Shown piece by piece: positions 1 to 12,159 of a stretch of DNA of 64,000 nucleotides. The position numbers were made by a program, and so were the translations under genes. This DNA comes from Betaproteobacteria bacterium (GTDB lineage Bacteria > Pseudomonadota > Gammaproteobacteria > Burkholderiales > CAIKXV01), in the NCBI GenBank assembly GCA_947458265.1, contig CANGYF010000007.1, positions 1-64,000 of the forward strand, read 5' to 3'. Each line of letters starts with the position of its first letter. The first letter of the stretch is position 1. The notes beneath the pieces were generated by a model. It saw nothing but the letters and a program-made list of their open reading frames with translations, ran no database searches and had not been told where the DNA came from.

Positions 1-118
1 ACTGCGAGTACTCCAGCGTGTTGCTCTGGATCTGCCGTGTGTTGAACTGCTGGAAAACGGTCATCAGCACAAGGGCTATGACCAGCCAGATCGCGACGTT
101 CTTCACCAGGTTGTTCAA
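1..118 (-). CDS. ftsH: FtsH ATP-dependent zinc metalloprotease, N-terminal fragment
   Basis: Only the first 39 codons lie in the window; the gene continues off the left edge. They encode the amino-terminal membrane segment of FtsH: a short polar start (MNNLVKN), a hydrophobic helix and the start of the periplasmic region. FtsH is the inner-membrane AAA+ protease that degrades SecY, LpxC and sigma-32. The start is TTG at 118, supported by an AGGAG sequence about 6 nt upstream. It lies downstream of rlmE on the same strand, the usual rlmE-ftsH pairing. The AAA and protease domains are not visible. Confidence 0.9.
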   Translation of the reverse strand, partial: MNNLVKNVAIWLVIALVLMTVFQQFNTRQIQSNTLEYSQ

Positions 119-366
119 GCGCTGCTCCTGCTGGGGTCACGCGCGGGGAGTGCCTCGCGCGAAAGGAAACATTCTAAACCCGAAACAAGCCCGGGACGGC
201 TCCGTTCCTGTCCCGACCAACACGGCTGCCCTGCCGGGACGCCGGGAGGCTGCCGACCTGCGGGCTGGCGGCGACCCTGGCCTGCCACGGCAGCGTGGCG
301 TCCGGGCCACCTGCCGTCCATCCATATCGGCGCAAAACGCCGGAAACTTGTGCCGCGCGCCCGGTT
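119..366 (-). promoter_or_regulatory. rlmE-ftsH intergenic region with a possible -10 element
   Basis: About 250 bp separate rlmE from ftsH, more than expected for simple read-through. On the minus strand a TAGAAT hexamer (171-176) lies about 53 nt before the ftsH start and could be a -10 element. I find no convincing -35 for sigma-70 and no CTTGAA for sigma-32. The rest shows no coding signal. Confidence 0.3.
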
Positions 367-999
367 TCAGCCGCCGGCGGCCGCCTTCAGCTGACGCCCC
401 AGCAGGAACTGCTCGCTGCTGCGGTCGCGCGAGGCCGCCGGCTTGCGGCTGGCGACCGTCCTGAAGGTGTCCATCATCTGCGCCCGGAAATCCGGGTACC
501 CCGCACCCTGGAACGTCTTCACCAGGAACGCGCCCTCCGGCGCCAGCCTGCCGCGCGCGAAGTCCAGCGCCATTTCCGCCAGGTTCACCGCACGCGCCTG
601 GTCCATCAGCGCGATACCGGAGATATTGGGGGCCATGTCGGAAAGCACAAGGTCGACCGGCCGGCCGCCGAGCCGGGCATCGATCTGCGCCAGCACTGCA
701 TCGTCGGTGAAATCGCCCTGGATGATCTCCACGCCGGGCAGCGGTGCGATCTCGAGCAGGTCGACCGCGATCAGGCGGCCGCCCGGCTGGATGCGCTTCA
801 CCGCGTACTGGGCCCAGCTCCCCGGCGCGGCGCCCAGGTCGACCACCGTCGCGCCTGGCCGTAGCAGGCGGTCCTTGCCGTCGATCTCTGTCAGCTTGTA
901 GACCGCACGTGACCGGAAACCTTCCTTGCGCGACAGCAGGACATAGGCGTCGTTCTCGTGTTCCCTGAGCCACGTATTGCTGCTGTTGGAGCGCTTCAT
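367..999 (-). CDS. rlmE: 23S rRNA 2'-O-ribose methyltransferase RlmE (FtsJ/RrmJ)
   Basis: RlmE methylates the ribose of a uridine in the 23S rRNA A loop on the assembled 50S subunit, using S-adenosylmethionine. The 210-residue protein matches the family length. It shows the SAM-binding motif VDLGAAPGSWAQY (about residue 53), the LSDMAPNISG motif and the KTFQG segment that supplies the conserved K-D-K-E catalytic residues. The reading frame opens upstream, but the ATG at 999 gives the normal N terminus (MKRSNSS). It is divergent from yhbY and upstream of ftsH, a standard proteobacterial arrangement. Confidence 0.95.
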   Translation of the reverse strand: MKRSNSSNTWLREHENDAYVLLSRKEGFRSRAVYKLTEIDGKDRLLRPGATVVDLGAAPGSWAQYAVKRIQPGGRLIAVDLLEIAPLPGVEIIQGDFTDDAVLAQIDARLGGRPVDLVLSDMAPNISGIALMDQARAVNLAEMALDFARGRLAPEGAFLVKTFQGAGYPDFRAQMMDTFRTVASRKPAASRDRSSEQFLLGRQLKAAAGG

Positions 1000-1088
1000 T
1001 GCCGTGCCGGTCCGTCGCCGATCCCGCGCGGGATGCGCTGACCGGCCGTGCAGATTACACTCCGCCACCCTGCCGTGCCGGAGCACCG

Positions 1089-1451
1089 ATGCCCGCAATC
1101 GAACTCACCCCCGCCGAGCGCAAGGCGCTGAAGGCCGAAGCCCATGCCCTGTCGCCAGTTGCTGCGATCGGCAAGGCCGGCATCACGCCGGCCGTCCTGA
1201 AGGAAATCGACCTCTGCCTGCGCAGCCATGCGCTGATCAAGGTGCGCGCCGGCTCCGATGAACGCGAGGAGCGTGCCGGCTGGTTGATCGAACTCGCAGC
1301 GCAGCTCGACTGTGCCCCGGTGCAGTCGATCGGCCGTGTGCTCGTGCTCTGGCGGCCGAAACCGGACGAACCGGCGGCCGCACCGTCGCGCGAGCGCAAG
1401 CCGGCTGGACCAGCGCGCAAGCGCACCAAGCGCGCCTACCAGTCGCGCTGA
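1089..1451 (+). CDS. yhbY: YhbY-type CRM-domain RNA-binding protein
   Basis: A 120-residue protein with one CRM (chloroplast RNA splicing and ribosome maturation) domain. The family binds pre-50S ribosomal particles and acts in large-subunit assembly. The GxxG-type loop is visible as AIGKAGIT near residue 26, and the ALIKV strand follows at about 47. The C-terminal 25 residues are basic and Pro/Ala-rich. Start at ATG 1089, since the upstream part of the open frame has no conserved sequence. It is divergent from rlmE, with 89 bp between the starts. Confidence 0.92.
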   Translation: MPAIELTPAERKALKAEAHALSPVAAIGKAGITPAVLKEIDLCLRSHALIKVRAGSDEREERAGWLIELAAQLDCAPVQSIGRVLVLWRPKPDEPAAAPSRERKPAGPARKRTKRAYQSR

Positions 1452-1519
1452 TCCACTGGCGGGCGGTTGCAGCACGCAAGCGGTCCCGCGGCCAAGGGAT
1501 GCCGCCTGGAGCCGCGCGT

Positions 1520-1981
1520 TCAGCGAAGGCCAGTGCGCTGCAGCAGCACCATCGCGACCGCCAGCACGCACTGCACCAGGTAGAGCACGCTGGATACGCC
1601 GTGCCAGGTTCCGAAGCGCTCCCGGAACACGCTCTCGACGATCTCCTTCGCCAGTTGCTGCTCGCGCAGCCCGGCCAGGATCGGCTGCACGCCGAACTTG
1701 CCGACCAGCACCAGGGCCAGCATCAGCAGTACGACCCAGGTGAACCCCTGGCGGAAGGCCGAACCACCAAAGCGCACGGTGCGGAACAGCAGCAGCCAGG
1801 CTGCGCAGCCGATGCCGATCCAGGCGACGCTGTTGAACAGCGCGCCCGCAAGGCGTCCGGCCAGCGCGCGGTCCTCCAGCACCGAGAACAGGGTCGGCGC
1901 GACCAGCAGGCCGACGGTCCACAGTGCGCCGGCCCAGGCAGCGACGGCCAGCCAGTGAAGCGATTCCGCGAGCCGCTTCAA
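1520..1981 (-). CDS. DUF4149 family inner-membrane protein
   Basis: A 153-residue integral membrane protein with four predicted hydrophobic helices (about residues 8-28, 48-68, 80-100 and 130-150). It matches DUF4149, a family of unknown function regularly found downstream of greA in betaproteobacteria. Only 10 nt separate it from the greA stop, so it is probably the last gene of the carA-carB-greA transcript. No enzymatic motif is visible. Confidence 0.85.
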   Translation of the reverse strand: MKRLAESLHWLAVAAWAGALWTVGLLVAPTLFSVLEDRALAGRLAGALFNSVAWIGIGCAAWLLLFRTVRFGGSAFRQGFTWVVLLMLALVLVGKFGVQPILAGLREQQLAKEIVESVFRERFGTWHGVSSVLYLVQCVLAVAMVLLQRTGLR

Positions 1982-1991
1982 TCGGAGCGCC

Positions 1992-2468
1992 TCAGACGTA
2001 CTTCACGTCGAGCACTTCGTACTCGCGCGCGCCGCCCGGTGCCTGCACCTCGGCGATGTCGCCGGCGTACTTGCCGATGAGCGCGCGCGAGATCGGTGAC
2101 GAGATGCTGATCTTGTGCTGCTTGATGTCCGCCTCGTCGTCGCCGACGATCTGGTAGGTGACGACGTCGCCGGAGGCGAGGTCTTCCAGTTCCACCGTCG
2201 CGCCGAACACGATCCGGCCTTCGGCGTCGAGCAGCCGGGGGTCGATCACCTGTGCATTGGACAGCTTGCCCTCGAGTTCCGCGATGCGGCCCTCGATGAA
2301 GCCCTGGCGCTCCTTGGCCGCGTCGTACTCGGCGTTCTCGGAGAGGTCGCCATGGGCGCGCGCTTCGCTGATCGCAGCGATCACTTCATGCCGCGCCACC
2401 GTCTTCAGGTGGTGGAGTTCGGCGCGCATCTTTTCGGCGCCGATCACGGTCACCGGAACAGTAGCCAT
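1992..2468 (-). CDS. greA: Transcription elongation factor GreA
   Basis: GreA binds the RNA polymerase secondary channel and stimulates cleavage of backtracked transcripts. The 158-residue protein has the N-terminal coiled-coil with the acidic tip region [17 protein letters not shown] (about 40-56) and the C-terminal FKBP-like domain with the [12 protein letters not shown] segment. Length matches the family. It lies 60 bp downstream of carB and upstream of the DUF4149 gene, probably in one operon. Confidence 0.97.
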   Translation of the reverse strand: MATVPVTVIGAEKMRAELHHLKTVARHEVIAAISEARAHGDLSENAEYDAAKERQGFIEGRIAELEGKLSNAQVIDPRLLDAEGRIVFGATVELEDLASGDVVTYQIVGDDEADIKQHKISISSPISRALIGKYAGDIAEVQAPGGAREYEVLDVKYV

Positions 2469-2528
2469 CGGGACAGCCTCGGAAAGGTATGGATCGAAGG
2501 GTTTGGAGGAAAGCAGGCAGTAACCGGA

Positions 2529-5742
<3,214 letters not shown>

Positions 5743-5750
<8 letters not shown>

Positions 5751-6891
5751 TGCGCGCCTCCATCAGGCGGATGAAGCGATCGAAAAGGTAGTCGACGTCG
5801 TGCGGCCCCGGGCTCGCCTCGGGATGGCCCTGGAAGCAGAACGCCGGGCGGTCGGTGCGCTCGAAACCCTGCAGGCTGCCGTCGAACAGCGAGACATGAG
5901 TCACCCGTGCGGTCGCCGGCAGCGTGTCGGCATCGACCTGGAAGCCATGGTTCTGGCTGGTGATCATCACGCGCTTCGTGTCGAGGTCCTGCACCGGATG
6001 GTTCGCGCCATGGTGGCCGAACTTCATCTTCCGCGTCTTCGCCCCGCTCGCCAGGCCGAGCAGTTGGTGCCCGAGGCAGATACCGAACATCGGCACCTCG
6101 CGATCGAGCAGCGTACGGATCGCGGCGATCGCGTAGTCGCAGGGTTCAGGATCACCCGGCCCGTTGGACAGGAACACGCCATCGGGCTTCATCGCGAGCA
6201 CGTCGGCCGCGGGCGTCTGCGCGGGCACCACGGTCAGGCGGCAGCCACGCGAGGCAAGCATGCGCAGGATGTTGCGCTTCACGCCGAAGTCGTAGGCGAC
6301 GACATGGAAGCGCGGGTCGGTCGGCATCGAATGCCCGGTACCGAGTGCCCACTCGCCCTCGGTCCAGGCATAGGGCGCGGCGCAGGTAACGTCCTTCGCC
6401 AGGTCCATGCCGGAGAGGCCGGGGAACGCGCGTGCGGTGGCGACCACACGGTCGGCGTCGATCGTGGCACCAGGACTGGCGGCCGCGACCAGGCAACCAC
6501 CCTGCGCGCCCTTCTCGCGCAGCACCCGGGTCAGCTTGCGGGTATCGATCTCGGCGATACCCGGCACACCGGCGGCCTCGAGGCAGGCGGTGAGCGACTG
6601 GGTCGAACGGAAGTTGCTGGCGACCATCGACAGGTCGCGCACCACCAGGCCGGCGGCCGATACGCGTGCCGACTCGACGTCTTCGGGATTGACGCCCACG
6701 TTACCGATGTGGGGATAGGTCAGCGTGACGATCTGACCGGCGTACGACGGGTCGGTCAGGATCTCCTGGTAGCCTGACATCGACGTGTTGAACACGACTT
6801 CCCCGGTCGATTCGACCGGCGCGCCGATCGAAATGCCGTGGAAAATCGTTCCGTCGGCAAGCGCAAGCAAGGCGGGCGGACGGGTGGACAC
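5743..6891 (-). CDS. carA: Carbamoyl-phosphate synthase small (glutaminase) subunit
   Basis: CarA hydrolyses glutamine and channels ammonia to CarB. The 382-residue product has the N-terminal CPSase_sm domain and a class I amidotransferase domain with the nucleophile in [10 protein letters not shown] and the His/Glu pair in [12 protein letters not shown] near the C terminus. The open frame extends to 7092, but the upstream part is Arg-rich and unconserved. GTG at 6891 (reading [14 protein letters not shown]) matches the family start and has a GGAG about 10 nt upstream. Confidence 0.96.
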
Positions 6892-7154
6892 GACAGAACA
6901 TCTCCAGACTAGGACGGCAGGCACGCTTGGGGGGCGCGCGCTTCTGCCCACCGCCGGAAGGCAGCGTGCAACGGGCGCGGACAACCTCCCCTGCAGTGGC
7001 CCTCTGGGCCGTATACATGGCAAGCGGGACTGGCACGTGCACGTCCGGCGAGATTCGCCCGGACATTCACGCCGTCCCGCGGAATATTTCAAGAATTATA
7101 CGCGAACGGCCGCCCCTTCGCCTACCGCTTCGACAGCCCGCACTGCCGGCCGCC
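6892..7154 (-). promoter_or_regulatory. carAB upstream region with a consensus -10 hexamer
   Basis: The 263-bp gap between dapB and carA contains an exact TATAAT on the minus strand (7095-7100), giving a leader of roughly 195 nt before the carA start. No good -35 lies 16-18 bp upstream. carAB is commonly controlled by pyrimidines and arginine through long leaders, but I cannot identify an operator or attenuator here. Confidence 0.45.
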
Positions 7155-7970
7155 TCAGCGCTCGCGCAACCCCAGCACGTCCTGCATGTCGTAGACGCCG
7201 GGCGCGCGCCCGTCGAGCCAGCGTACGGCACGCAGTGCGCCGAGCGCATAGTTGGCGCGGCTCGATGACCGGTGGGTGATTTCCAGCCGCTCGCCCGCGC
7301 CCGCGAAGAACACCGTATGGTCACCCACGATGTCCCCGCCGCGCGCCGAATGGAACCCGATCTCGCGGGTGGTGCGCTCGCCGGTGACACCCTCCCGCCC
7401 ATGCACCGCATCGGACGCGAGATCGCGCCCGAGCGCCGCGGCGGCCACCTCGCCCAGGCGCATCGCGGTGCCGGAGGGCGCATCGATCTTGTGCCGGTGG
7501 TGGATCTCGAACACTTCGACGTCATAGGCATCGCCGAGGATGCGTGCCGCCGTCTCGACCAGCTTGAACGCCACGTTGACACCTACGCTCATGTTGGGGG
7601 CGAACACCAGCGGGATCGTGCTGCCGGCGGCGGCCAGCCGGTCGCGGCCGGCAGCGTCGAACCCGGTGGTGCCGACCACCATCGACACCCCGGCAGCGCT
7701 GCAGGCGTCCAGATGGAGGAGCGTCGCGACCGGCAGCGTGAAATCGACCAGTGCATCTGCACCCTCGAGCGCGCGCGCGACATCGCTGCCGATCGCCACG
7801 CCGGTATGCACGCCGGCCCCGTCGCCGGCATCGCGTCCGATCGCGGGGCAGTCGGCGCGGTCGAGTGCGGCATGCAGGCGCATGTGCGGCGCGCGCGTCA
7901 CCGCCTCGATCAGCGTGCGCCCCATCCGGCCGGAAGCGCCGGCGATCACCACATTGAGGGTGCGTTCCAT
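7155..7970 (-). CDS. dapB: 4-hydroxy-tetrahydrodipicolinate reductase
   Basis: DapB carries out the NAD(P)H-dependent reduction step of the diaminopimelate/lysine pathway. The 271-residue protein shows the N-terminal Rossmann motif VIAGASGRMGR, the VVGTTGF strand and the signature EIHHRHKIDAPSGTA, which holds the catalytic His and Lys. ATG at 7970 gives the family N terminus (MERTLNVVIAG). It follows bamE by 11 nt on the same strand, so the two are probably cotranscribed. Confidence 0.97.
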   Translation of the reverse strand: MERTLNVVIAGASGRMGRTLIEAVTRAPHMRLHAALDRADCPAIGRDAGDGAGVHTGVAIGSDVARALEGADALVDFTLPVATLLHLDACSAAGVSMVVGTTGFDAAGRDRLAAAGSTIPLVFAPNMSVGVNVAFKLVETAARILGDAYDVEVFEIHHRHKIDAPSGTAMRLGEVAAAALGRDLASDAVHGREGVTGERTTREIGFHSARGGDIVGDHTVFFAGAGERLEITHRSSSRANYALGALRAVRWLDGRAPGVYDMQDVLGLRER

Positions 7971-7981
7971 GTGCAGTTCCT

Positions 7982-8635
7982 TCAGAAACCGATGCGATCG
8001 AGCATGCGCCCGAAGAAGCCGCGTTGCGGAGCGTCCGGGCCGGGATTCACCGGCTCGGCCTTCGGTGCGTCGGCCTTCGCCGGAGCCGGTGGCGCCGGCG
8101 GCGCGGCGGCGGCCGACGGCTTGTCCGCGCCAGCGGCGACGGCCGGTGGCTTGTCCGCGCCGGCGCTGGCGGCCGACCTTGCCATATCGGCCTTCGCCGC
8201 TTCGGCACGGGCAGCATCGGCCTTCGCGGCCGGGCTGGGCACGACCGTGCCAGACCCGGGCAGCACGTCGCCCTCGATACGTGCCAGCTGGTCGCCATCG
8301 AAGATCACCGTCACGCGCCGCTGCTGCGGTGCCTGCCCCTGCCGGCGGAGGAAATACACGTAATCCCAGCGGTCGTTGCGGAACACGTCGACCACCAGCG
8401 GCGTGCCGAGCAGGAAGCGCACCTGCGAGCGGGTCATGCCGGGCTTGAGCCTGGACAGCGATTCCTGCTCGATCACGTTGCCCTGCTGCAGCGGCGGCGT
8501 ATAGGCGGTCGGCATGCGCGCGCCGCAGCCGCCGAGCGCGAGCATCACTGCGCCGGCAAGCATCCAGGCGCGCAGTGACCGGCGGTCGGTGCGGTCGTTC
8601 GGCGAAGCCGTTTCGATGGAGGGACAGGACGGCAT
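7982..8635 (-). CDS. bamE: Outer-membrane assembly lipoprotein BamE (SmpA/OmlA) with a long C-terminal tail
   Basis: BamE is a lipoprotein of the BAM complex that inserts beta-barrel proteins in the outer membrane. A signal peptide ends in the lipobox ALGGC (Cys about residue 37). The BamE core follows, with the conserved segments IEQESLSRLKPGMTRSQV and LLGTPLV and the WDYVYFLRR strand. The protein is 217 residues, far longer than the roughly 110 of E. coli BamE. The extra C-terminal 90 residues are Ala/Pro/Lys-rich, with a duplicated AGADKP element, and end in RGFFGRMLDRIGF. Start is ATG 8635. It is divergent from fur. Confidence 0.92.
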   Translation of the reverse strand: MPSCPSIETASPNDRTDRRSLRAWMLAGAVMLALGGCGARMPTAYTPPLQQGNVIEQESLSRLKPGMTRSQVRFLLGTPLVVDVFRNDRWDYVYFLRRQGQAPQQRRVTVIFDGDQLARIEGDVLPGSGTVVPSPAAKADAARAEAAKADMARSAASAGADKPPAVAAGADKPSAAAAPPAPPAPAKADAPKAEPVNPGPDAPQRGFFGRMLDRIGF

Positions 8636-8728
8636 GGCGCAGGCTGGCCGAGGCAGGACGCGCCGGCGGTGGATTCGGGTCGTATATGATACCCAACCCG
8701 GCCAGACGACCGCACGGATGACGTGTCC
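8636..8728. promoter_or_regulatory. Divergent bamE/fur promoter region
   Basis: A 93-bp region drives both genes. A near-palindromic GTATATGATAC at 8682-8692 offers TATGAT (8685-8690) as a -10 for fur and TATCAT (minus strand, 8686-8691) as a -10 for bamE, so the two promoters would overlap. Neither has a recognisable -35. In Pseudomonas aeruginosa omlA and fur are known to be divergent with overlapping promoters, which fits. Confidence 0.45.
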
Positions 8729-9163
8729 ATGGGCAAATCGCAGGAACTGAAGACGATCGGCCTCAAGGTGACCACGCCGAGGCTGCGCATCCTGAACCTG
8801 TTCGAGACGAGCCCGGTTCGGCACATGACCGCGGAAGAGGTGTACCGGCAGCTGACGAAGGACGGCATCGACATCGGGCTGGCCACGATCTACCGCGTCC
8901 TCACCCAGTTCGAGCAGGCAGGGCTCCTCGAGCGGCACCACTTCGAGGGCGGTCGAGCCGTGTTCGAACTCAAGCAGGGTGGGCACCACGACCACCTCGT
9001 CTGCCTGCAGTGCGGCCGGGTCGAGGAGTTCTATGACCCGCAGATCGAGCGGCGCCAGGAGAAGGTGGCGACGGAACGCGGTTTCGCGATCGTCGACCAC
9101 TCGCTCTACCTGTATGCAGAGTGCCGTACCAAGGACTGCCCGCACCGTACCGCGGCGGCCTGA
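8729..9163 (+). CDS. fur: Ferric uptake regulator Fur
   Basis: Fur is the Fe(II)-dependent repressor of iron-acquisition genes. The 144-residue protein has an N-terminal winged helix (AEEVYRQL and LATIYRVLTQFEQAGL), the metal-site motif GGHHDHLVCLQCGRVEEF (about 84-101) and the second Cys pair in CRTKDCPH at the C terminus. The start is ATG 8729 or the in-frame GTG at 8723; ATG gives the usual N terminus. It is divergent from bamE and convergent with recN. Confidence 0.96.
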   Translation: MGKSQELKTIGLKVTTPRLRILNLFETSPVRHMTAEEVYRQLTKDGIDIGLATIYRVLTQFEQAGLLERHHFEGGRAVFELKQGGHHDHLVCLQCGRVEEFYDPQIERRQEKVATERGFAIVDHSLYLYAECRTKDCPHRTAAA

Positions 9164-9181
9164 TCGCCCAGGCCGCCGGCT

Positions 9182-11020
9182 TCAGTCGGCGGCGGCATCT
9201 TCGCGCGCCTGGCGCAGCAGTTCGTCCGCATGCTGGCGGGTGGTGGCCGTGATGCGCACGCCACCCAGCATCCGGGCGATCTCGTCCAGGCGCGCGGCGT
9301 CGTCCAGGCGTTCGACCCGGCTCACCGTCTGCCCATCGGCCACGCGCTTCGCCACCTGATACTGGCACGCGGCGCTGGCGGCGACCTGCGGCAGGTGCGT
9401 CACGCACATGACTTGATGCGTGCGACCCAGCTCCCGCAGCAGACGGCCGACGATCTCGGCCACACCGCCACCGATGCCGGCATCGACCTCGTCGAACACG
9501 AGCAGCGGCACGCGGGTAGCGGCACTGGTGACCTTGCGCAGGGCGAGGCTTATCCGGGACAGCTCACCGCCGGAGGCGACCGACGCGAGCGGCGCAGGCG
9601 GCATGCCAGGATTGGCGGATACACGGAACTCCACCGCCTCGTCGCCATGCGCACTGCCGGCAGCCTCGGCCGACACCGCTACGGAGGCTGCACCCTGCCC
9701 CTTTGCAGCCGCGGCAGCACCCTTGCCGCGGGCAGGCGTGGCGGCTGTCGCGCCCTCGGGCGCCGGCGAAGGGGTGGCGCCACCGCCTACGGCCTGCAGC
9801 ACGACCTCGAAGCGGCCGCCGGCCATCGCCAGCGTCTGCATCCCTTCGGTCACCGCCGTGCCGAGCCGGGTCGCCACGCGCTGGCGCGCCCGCGTCAGCA
9901 GGGCCGCCGCCTCCTTGTAGGCGGTACGCGCCGACGCCTCGGCCGCCGCCAGTGCACGCGGGTCCGCGTTGCGGTCGAGCTGGCGCAGTTCGTCTTCCAG
10001 CCGGCGCTGAAGCACGCCGAGTTCCGCCGGCGGCACGCGGAACTTCCGCGCCGCCCCCTGCACGGCATCGATCCGGGCATCGAGCTCACGCAGCCGGGCC
10101 GGATCGATGTCCAGGCGGTCACGATAATGGCGCAGCTCGCGGACCGCCTCCTTGAGCTGCGCGTCGGCGCCGGCCATCAGTTCGAGCACCGCTTCCGCAT
10201 CGCGGTCGACGCTGGCGCTGTCGCGCAGCCGCGCGAGCACCGCAGAGACCTGCACCAGTGCCGACTGCTCGCCGTCGCCGAGCGCCGCGAGTGCGAACTC
10301 GGCCGACTCGATCAGTGCCGCGGCATTGCCCAGGCGGGCATGCTCCTGGTTCACCGCCTCCCATTCGTCGGCCTCGAACGCCAGGGCAGACAACTGCGCG
10401 GTCTGCCATTCGAGTTCCTCCCGGCGCTGCGACAGCTCGGCCTGGCCGCGCTCGGCGTCCTGCCGCGCGCGCCGTGCCGCCTGCCAGGCCTGCCAGGCCG
10501 TGGCCACGCGAGCCACCAGTTCCTGGTGGCCGCCGAAGCCGTCGAGGATCGCCCGCTGCTCGGCTGGACGCGCCAGCGACTGATGCGAATGCTGGCCGTG
10601 GATGTCGACCAGCTGCTCGCCCAGTTCCCGCAACTGGCCGAGCGTGACGCCGTGCCCGTTGATGAATGCGCGCGAGCGCCCGCCGGCATCGATCGACCGT
10701 CGCAGCAGGCAGGCACCACCATCCGGATCGGACAGCTCGTGCGCCTGCAGCCACTGCGCGATGCCTGCCTCGCCGTCGATATCGAACTCGGCCGACAGTT
10801 CGGCCCGGTCGCGCCCGGGGCGCACGACCCCGGGATCGGCGCGTCCGCCGAGCAGCAGTCCGAGCGCATCGATCAGGATCGACTTGCCGGCGCCGGTCTC
10901 CCCGGTGAGCGCGGAGAAGCCCGCCCCGAACTCGAGCTCGAGGCGATCGACGATGACGAAGTCGCGGATCGCGAGCGCGCGCAAGCCGCCGACCCGGTTG
11001 CCGTGCGGACGGGCTGCCAT
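9182..11020 (-). CDS. recN: DNA repair protein RecN with an Ala-rich insertion
   Basis: RecN is an SMC-like ATPase used in double-strand-break repair. It shows Walker A GETGAGKSILIDAL (about residue 41), two long coiled-coil stretches, the ABC signature ASGGELSRISLALR and Walker B LLVFDEVDAGIGGG. At 612 residues it is about 60 longer than usual. The excess is a low-complexity Ala/Gly/Pro segment (around residues 420-465) just before the C-terminal head. ATG 11020 leaves 2 nt after the nadK stop, whereas the upstream GTG at 11041 would overlap nadK. ATG is preferred. Confidence 0.95.
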   Translation of the reverse strand: MAARPHGNRVGGLRALAIRDFVIVDRLELEFGAGFSALTGETGAGKSILIDALGLLLGGRADPGVVRPGRDRAELSAEFDIDGEAGIAQWLQAHELSDPDGGACLLRRSIDAGGRSRAFINGHGVTLGQLRELGEQLVDIHGQHSHQSLARPAEQRAILDGFGGHQELVARVATAWQAWQAARRARQDAERGQAELSQRREELEWQTAQLSALAFEADEWEAVNQEHARLGNAAALIESAEFALAALGDGEQSALVQVSAVLARLRDSASVDRDAEAVLELMAGADAQLKEAVRELRHYRDRLDIDPARLRELDARIDAVQGAARKFRVPPAELGVLQRRLEDELRQLDRNADPRALAAAEASARTAYKEAAALLTRARQRVATRLGTAVTEGMQTLAMAGGRFEVVLQAVGGGATPSPAPEGATAATPARGKGAAAAAKGQGAASVAVSAEAAGSAHGDEAVEFRVSANPGMPPAPLASVASGGELSRISLALRKVTSAATRVPLLVFDEVDAGIGGGVAEIVGRLLRELGRTHQVMCVTHLPQVAASAACQYQVAKRVADGQTVSRVERLDDAARLDEIARMLGGVRITATTRQHADELLRQAREDAAAD

Positions 11021-11022
11021 CG

Positions 11023-12045
11023 CTACAGTGTTTCGCTCCACTTGAGCTTCTCGCGCAGCATATGGAAGTAGTCGTAGTCGTCCGGATGCAGCAGCATCAC
11101 GTCGTGGTCGGACCGTCGCACCCGCAGGCGATCGGCGCTGCTGATCGCCGCATCGGAATGGCTGTCGAAGCGCACTACCGCTTCGCTGCCGGCGTGCATG
11201 CGTACGTCGATCGACGAGCTTGCGGAGACGATGATCGGCCGGTTGGACAGCGTGTGCGGACAGATCGGGACCAGGCTCATCACCGACAGCGACGGATGCA
11301 CGATCGGTCCGCCGGAGGACAGCGCATAGGCCGTCGACCCGGTCGGCGAGGCGATGACCAGGCCATCGGCACGCAGGCTGGTCACGAACTGGCCGTCGAC
11401 CGACACGTCGAATTCGATCATGCCACGGCGTTCGCCCTTGCTGATCACCACGTCGTTGAACGCCAGCACGGTGGCTGGGGGCTCCGCGGCGGCCACGGTG
11501 GGATCGACCGGTGCGCCGGTATCCGGGCCGACCGTGGCCTCGAGCAGCATGCGCGACTCGGCGAGGTAGCGGCCGTCGAGGATCGCATCGATCGCAGCCG
11601 CCATCCGGTCGACCGAAAGATCGGTCAGGAAGCCGAGACGCCCCTGGTTCACGCCGACCAGCGGCACGCCGAACGGCGCCAGCGTGCGCGCAATGTTCAG
11701 CATCGTGCCGTCACCGCCCAGCACCACCGCCAGGCCCGCGCGGCGGCCGATCTCTTCCAGCGACAGCGCCCCGGCCGCGTCGCTGCCGACATGCGCCGCG
11801 GTCAACCGGTCGATCAGCACCTCGACCCCGCGCGCAGCCAGATGCCGCGCCAGGTCGGCCAGCGGCTCGGCGATCAGCGGGCTCTTGTACTTGCCGATCA
11901 GCGCCACGGTGCCGAAGGTACGCGAGGGGGTGCGCGGTGCCGCGCGACCGCCGGGCAGCACCCGGGTGGCGGCCCCGCCGCGCGACGGCGCCCCGGATGG
12001 CTGGTCGGGCCGGGAAGGTGCGGGTGGGGTGGCTTGATCGTTCAT
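11023..12045 (-). CDS. nadK: NAD kinase
   Basis: NadK phosphorylates NAD to NADP. The 340-residue protein carries the diagnostic GGDGTML motif (about residue 109), the NQGRLGFL segment, the NDVVISKG motif and the Gly-rich SPTGSTAYALSSGGP region. About 45 residues at the N terminus are Pro/Arg-rich and absent from most family members. ATG 12045 begins this extension. nadK lies directly upstream of recN, probably in one transcript, and is divergent from hrcA. Confidence 0.96.
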   Translation of the reverse strand: MNDQATPPAPSRPDQPSGAPSRGGAATRVLPGGRAAPRTPSRTFGTVALIGKYKSPLIAEPLADLARHLAARGVEVLIDRLTAAHVGSDAAGALSLEEIGRRAGLAVVLGGDGTMLNIARTLAPFGVPLVGVNQGRLGFLTDLSVDRMAAAIDAILDGRYLAESRMLLEATVGPDTGAPVDPTVAAAEPPATVLAFNDVVISKGERRGMIEFDVSVDGQFVTSLRADGLVIASPTGSTAYALSSGGPIVHPSLSVMSLVPICPHTLSNRPIIVSASSSIDVRMHAGSEAVVRFDSHSDAAISSADRLRVRRSDHDVMLLHPDDYDYFHMLREKLKWSETL

Positions 12046-12159
12046 GGACGGATTAGAACACACGCATTCGGGCGGGAAGCGGCGGTCCGGGTTGACCCCG
12101 ACACGCCCGGGCAATCCGAGGGTTACCCCGGCGGGGTGTCCGGTAGGTAGAATCAGGCC
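12046..12159. promoter_or_regulatory. Divergent nadK/hrcA region with a possible leaderless hrcA promoter
   Basis: A TAGAAT hexamer at 12148-12153 sits only 6 nt before the hrcA ATG. If it is the -10, transcription would begin at about the start codon. A possible -35 (TTACCC, 12123-12128) is 19 bp away, so support is weak. Two similar elements, GGGTTGACCCCG (12089-12100) and GGGTTACCCCG (12120-12130), occupy the middle. No CIRCE inverted repeat is visible. Confidence 0.35.

Noticed and set aside
12046-12159. CIRCE operator for HrcA
   Set aside because: I looked for TTAGCACTC-N9-GAGTGCTAA here and upstream of grpE, dnaK and dnaJ and found none. HrcA probably acts on groESL elsewhere.
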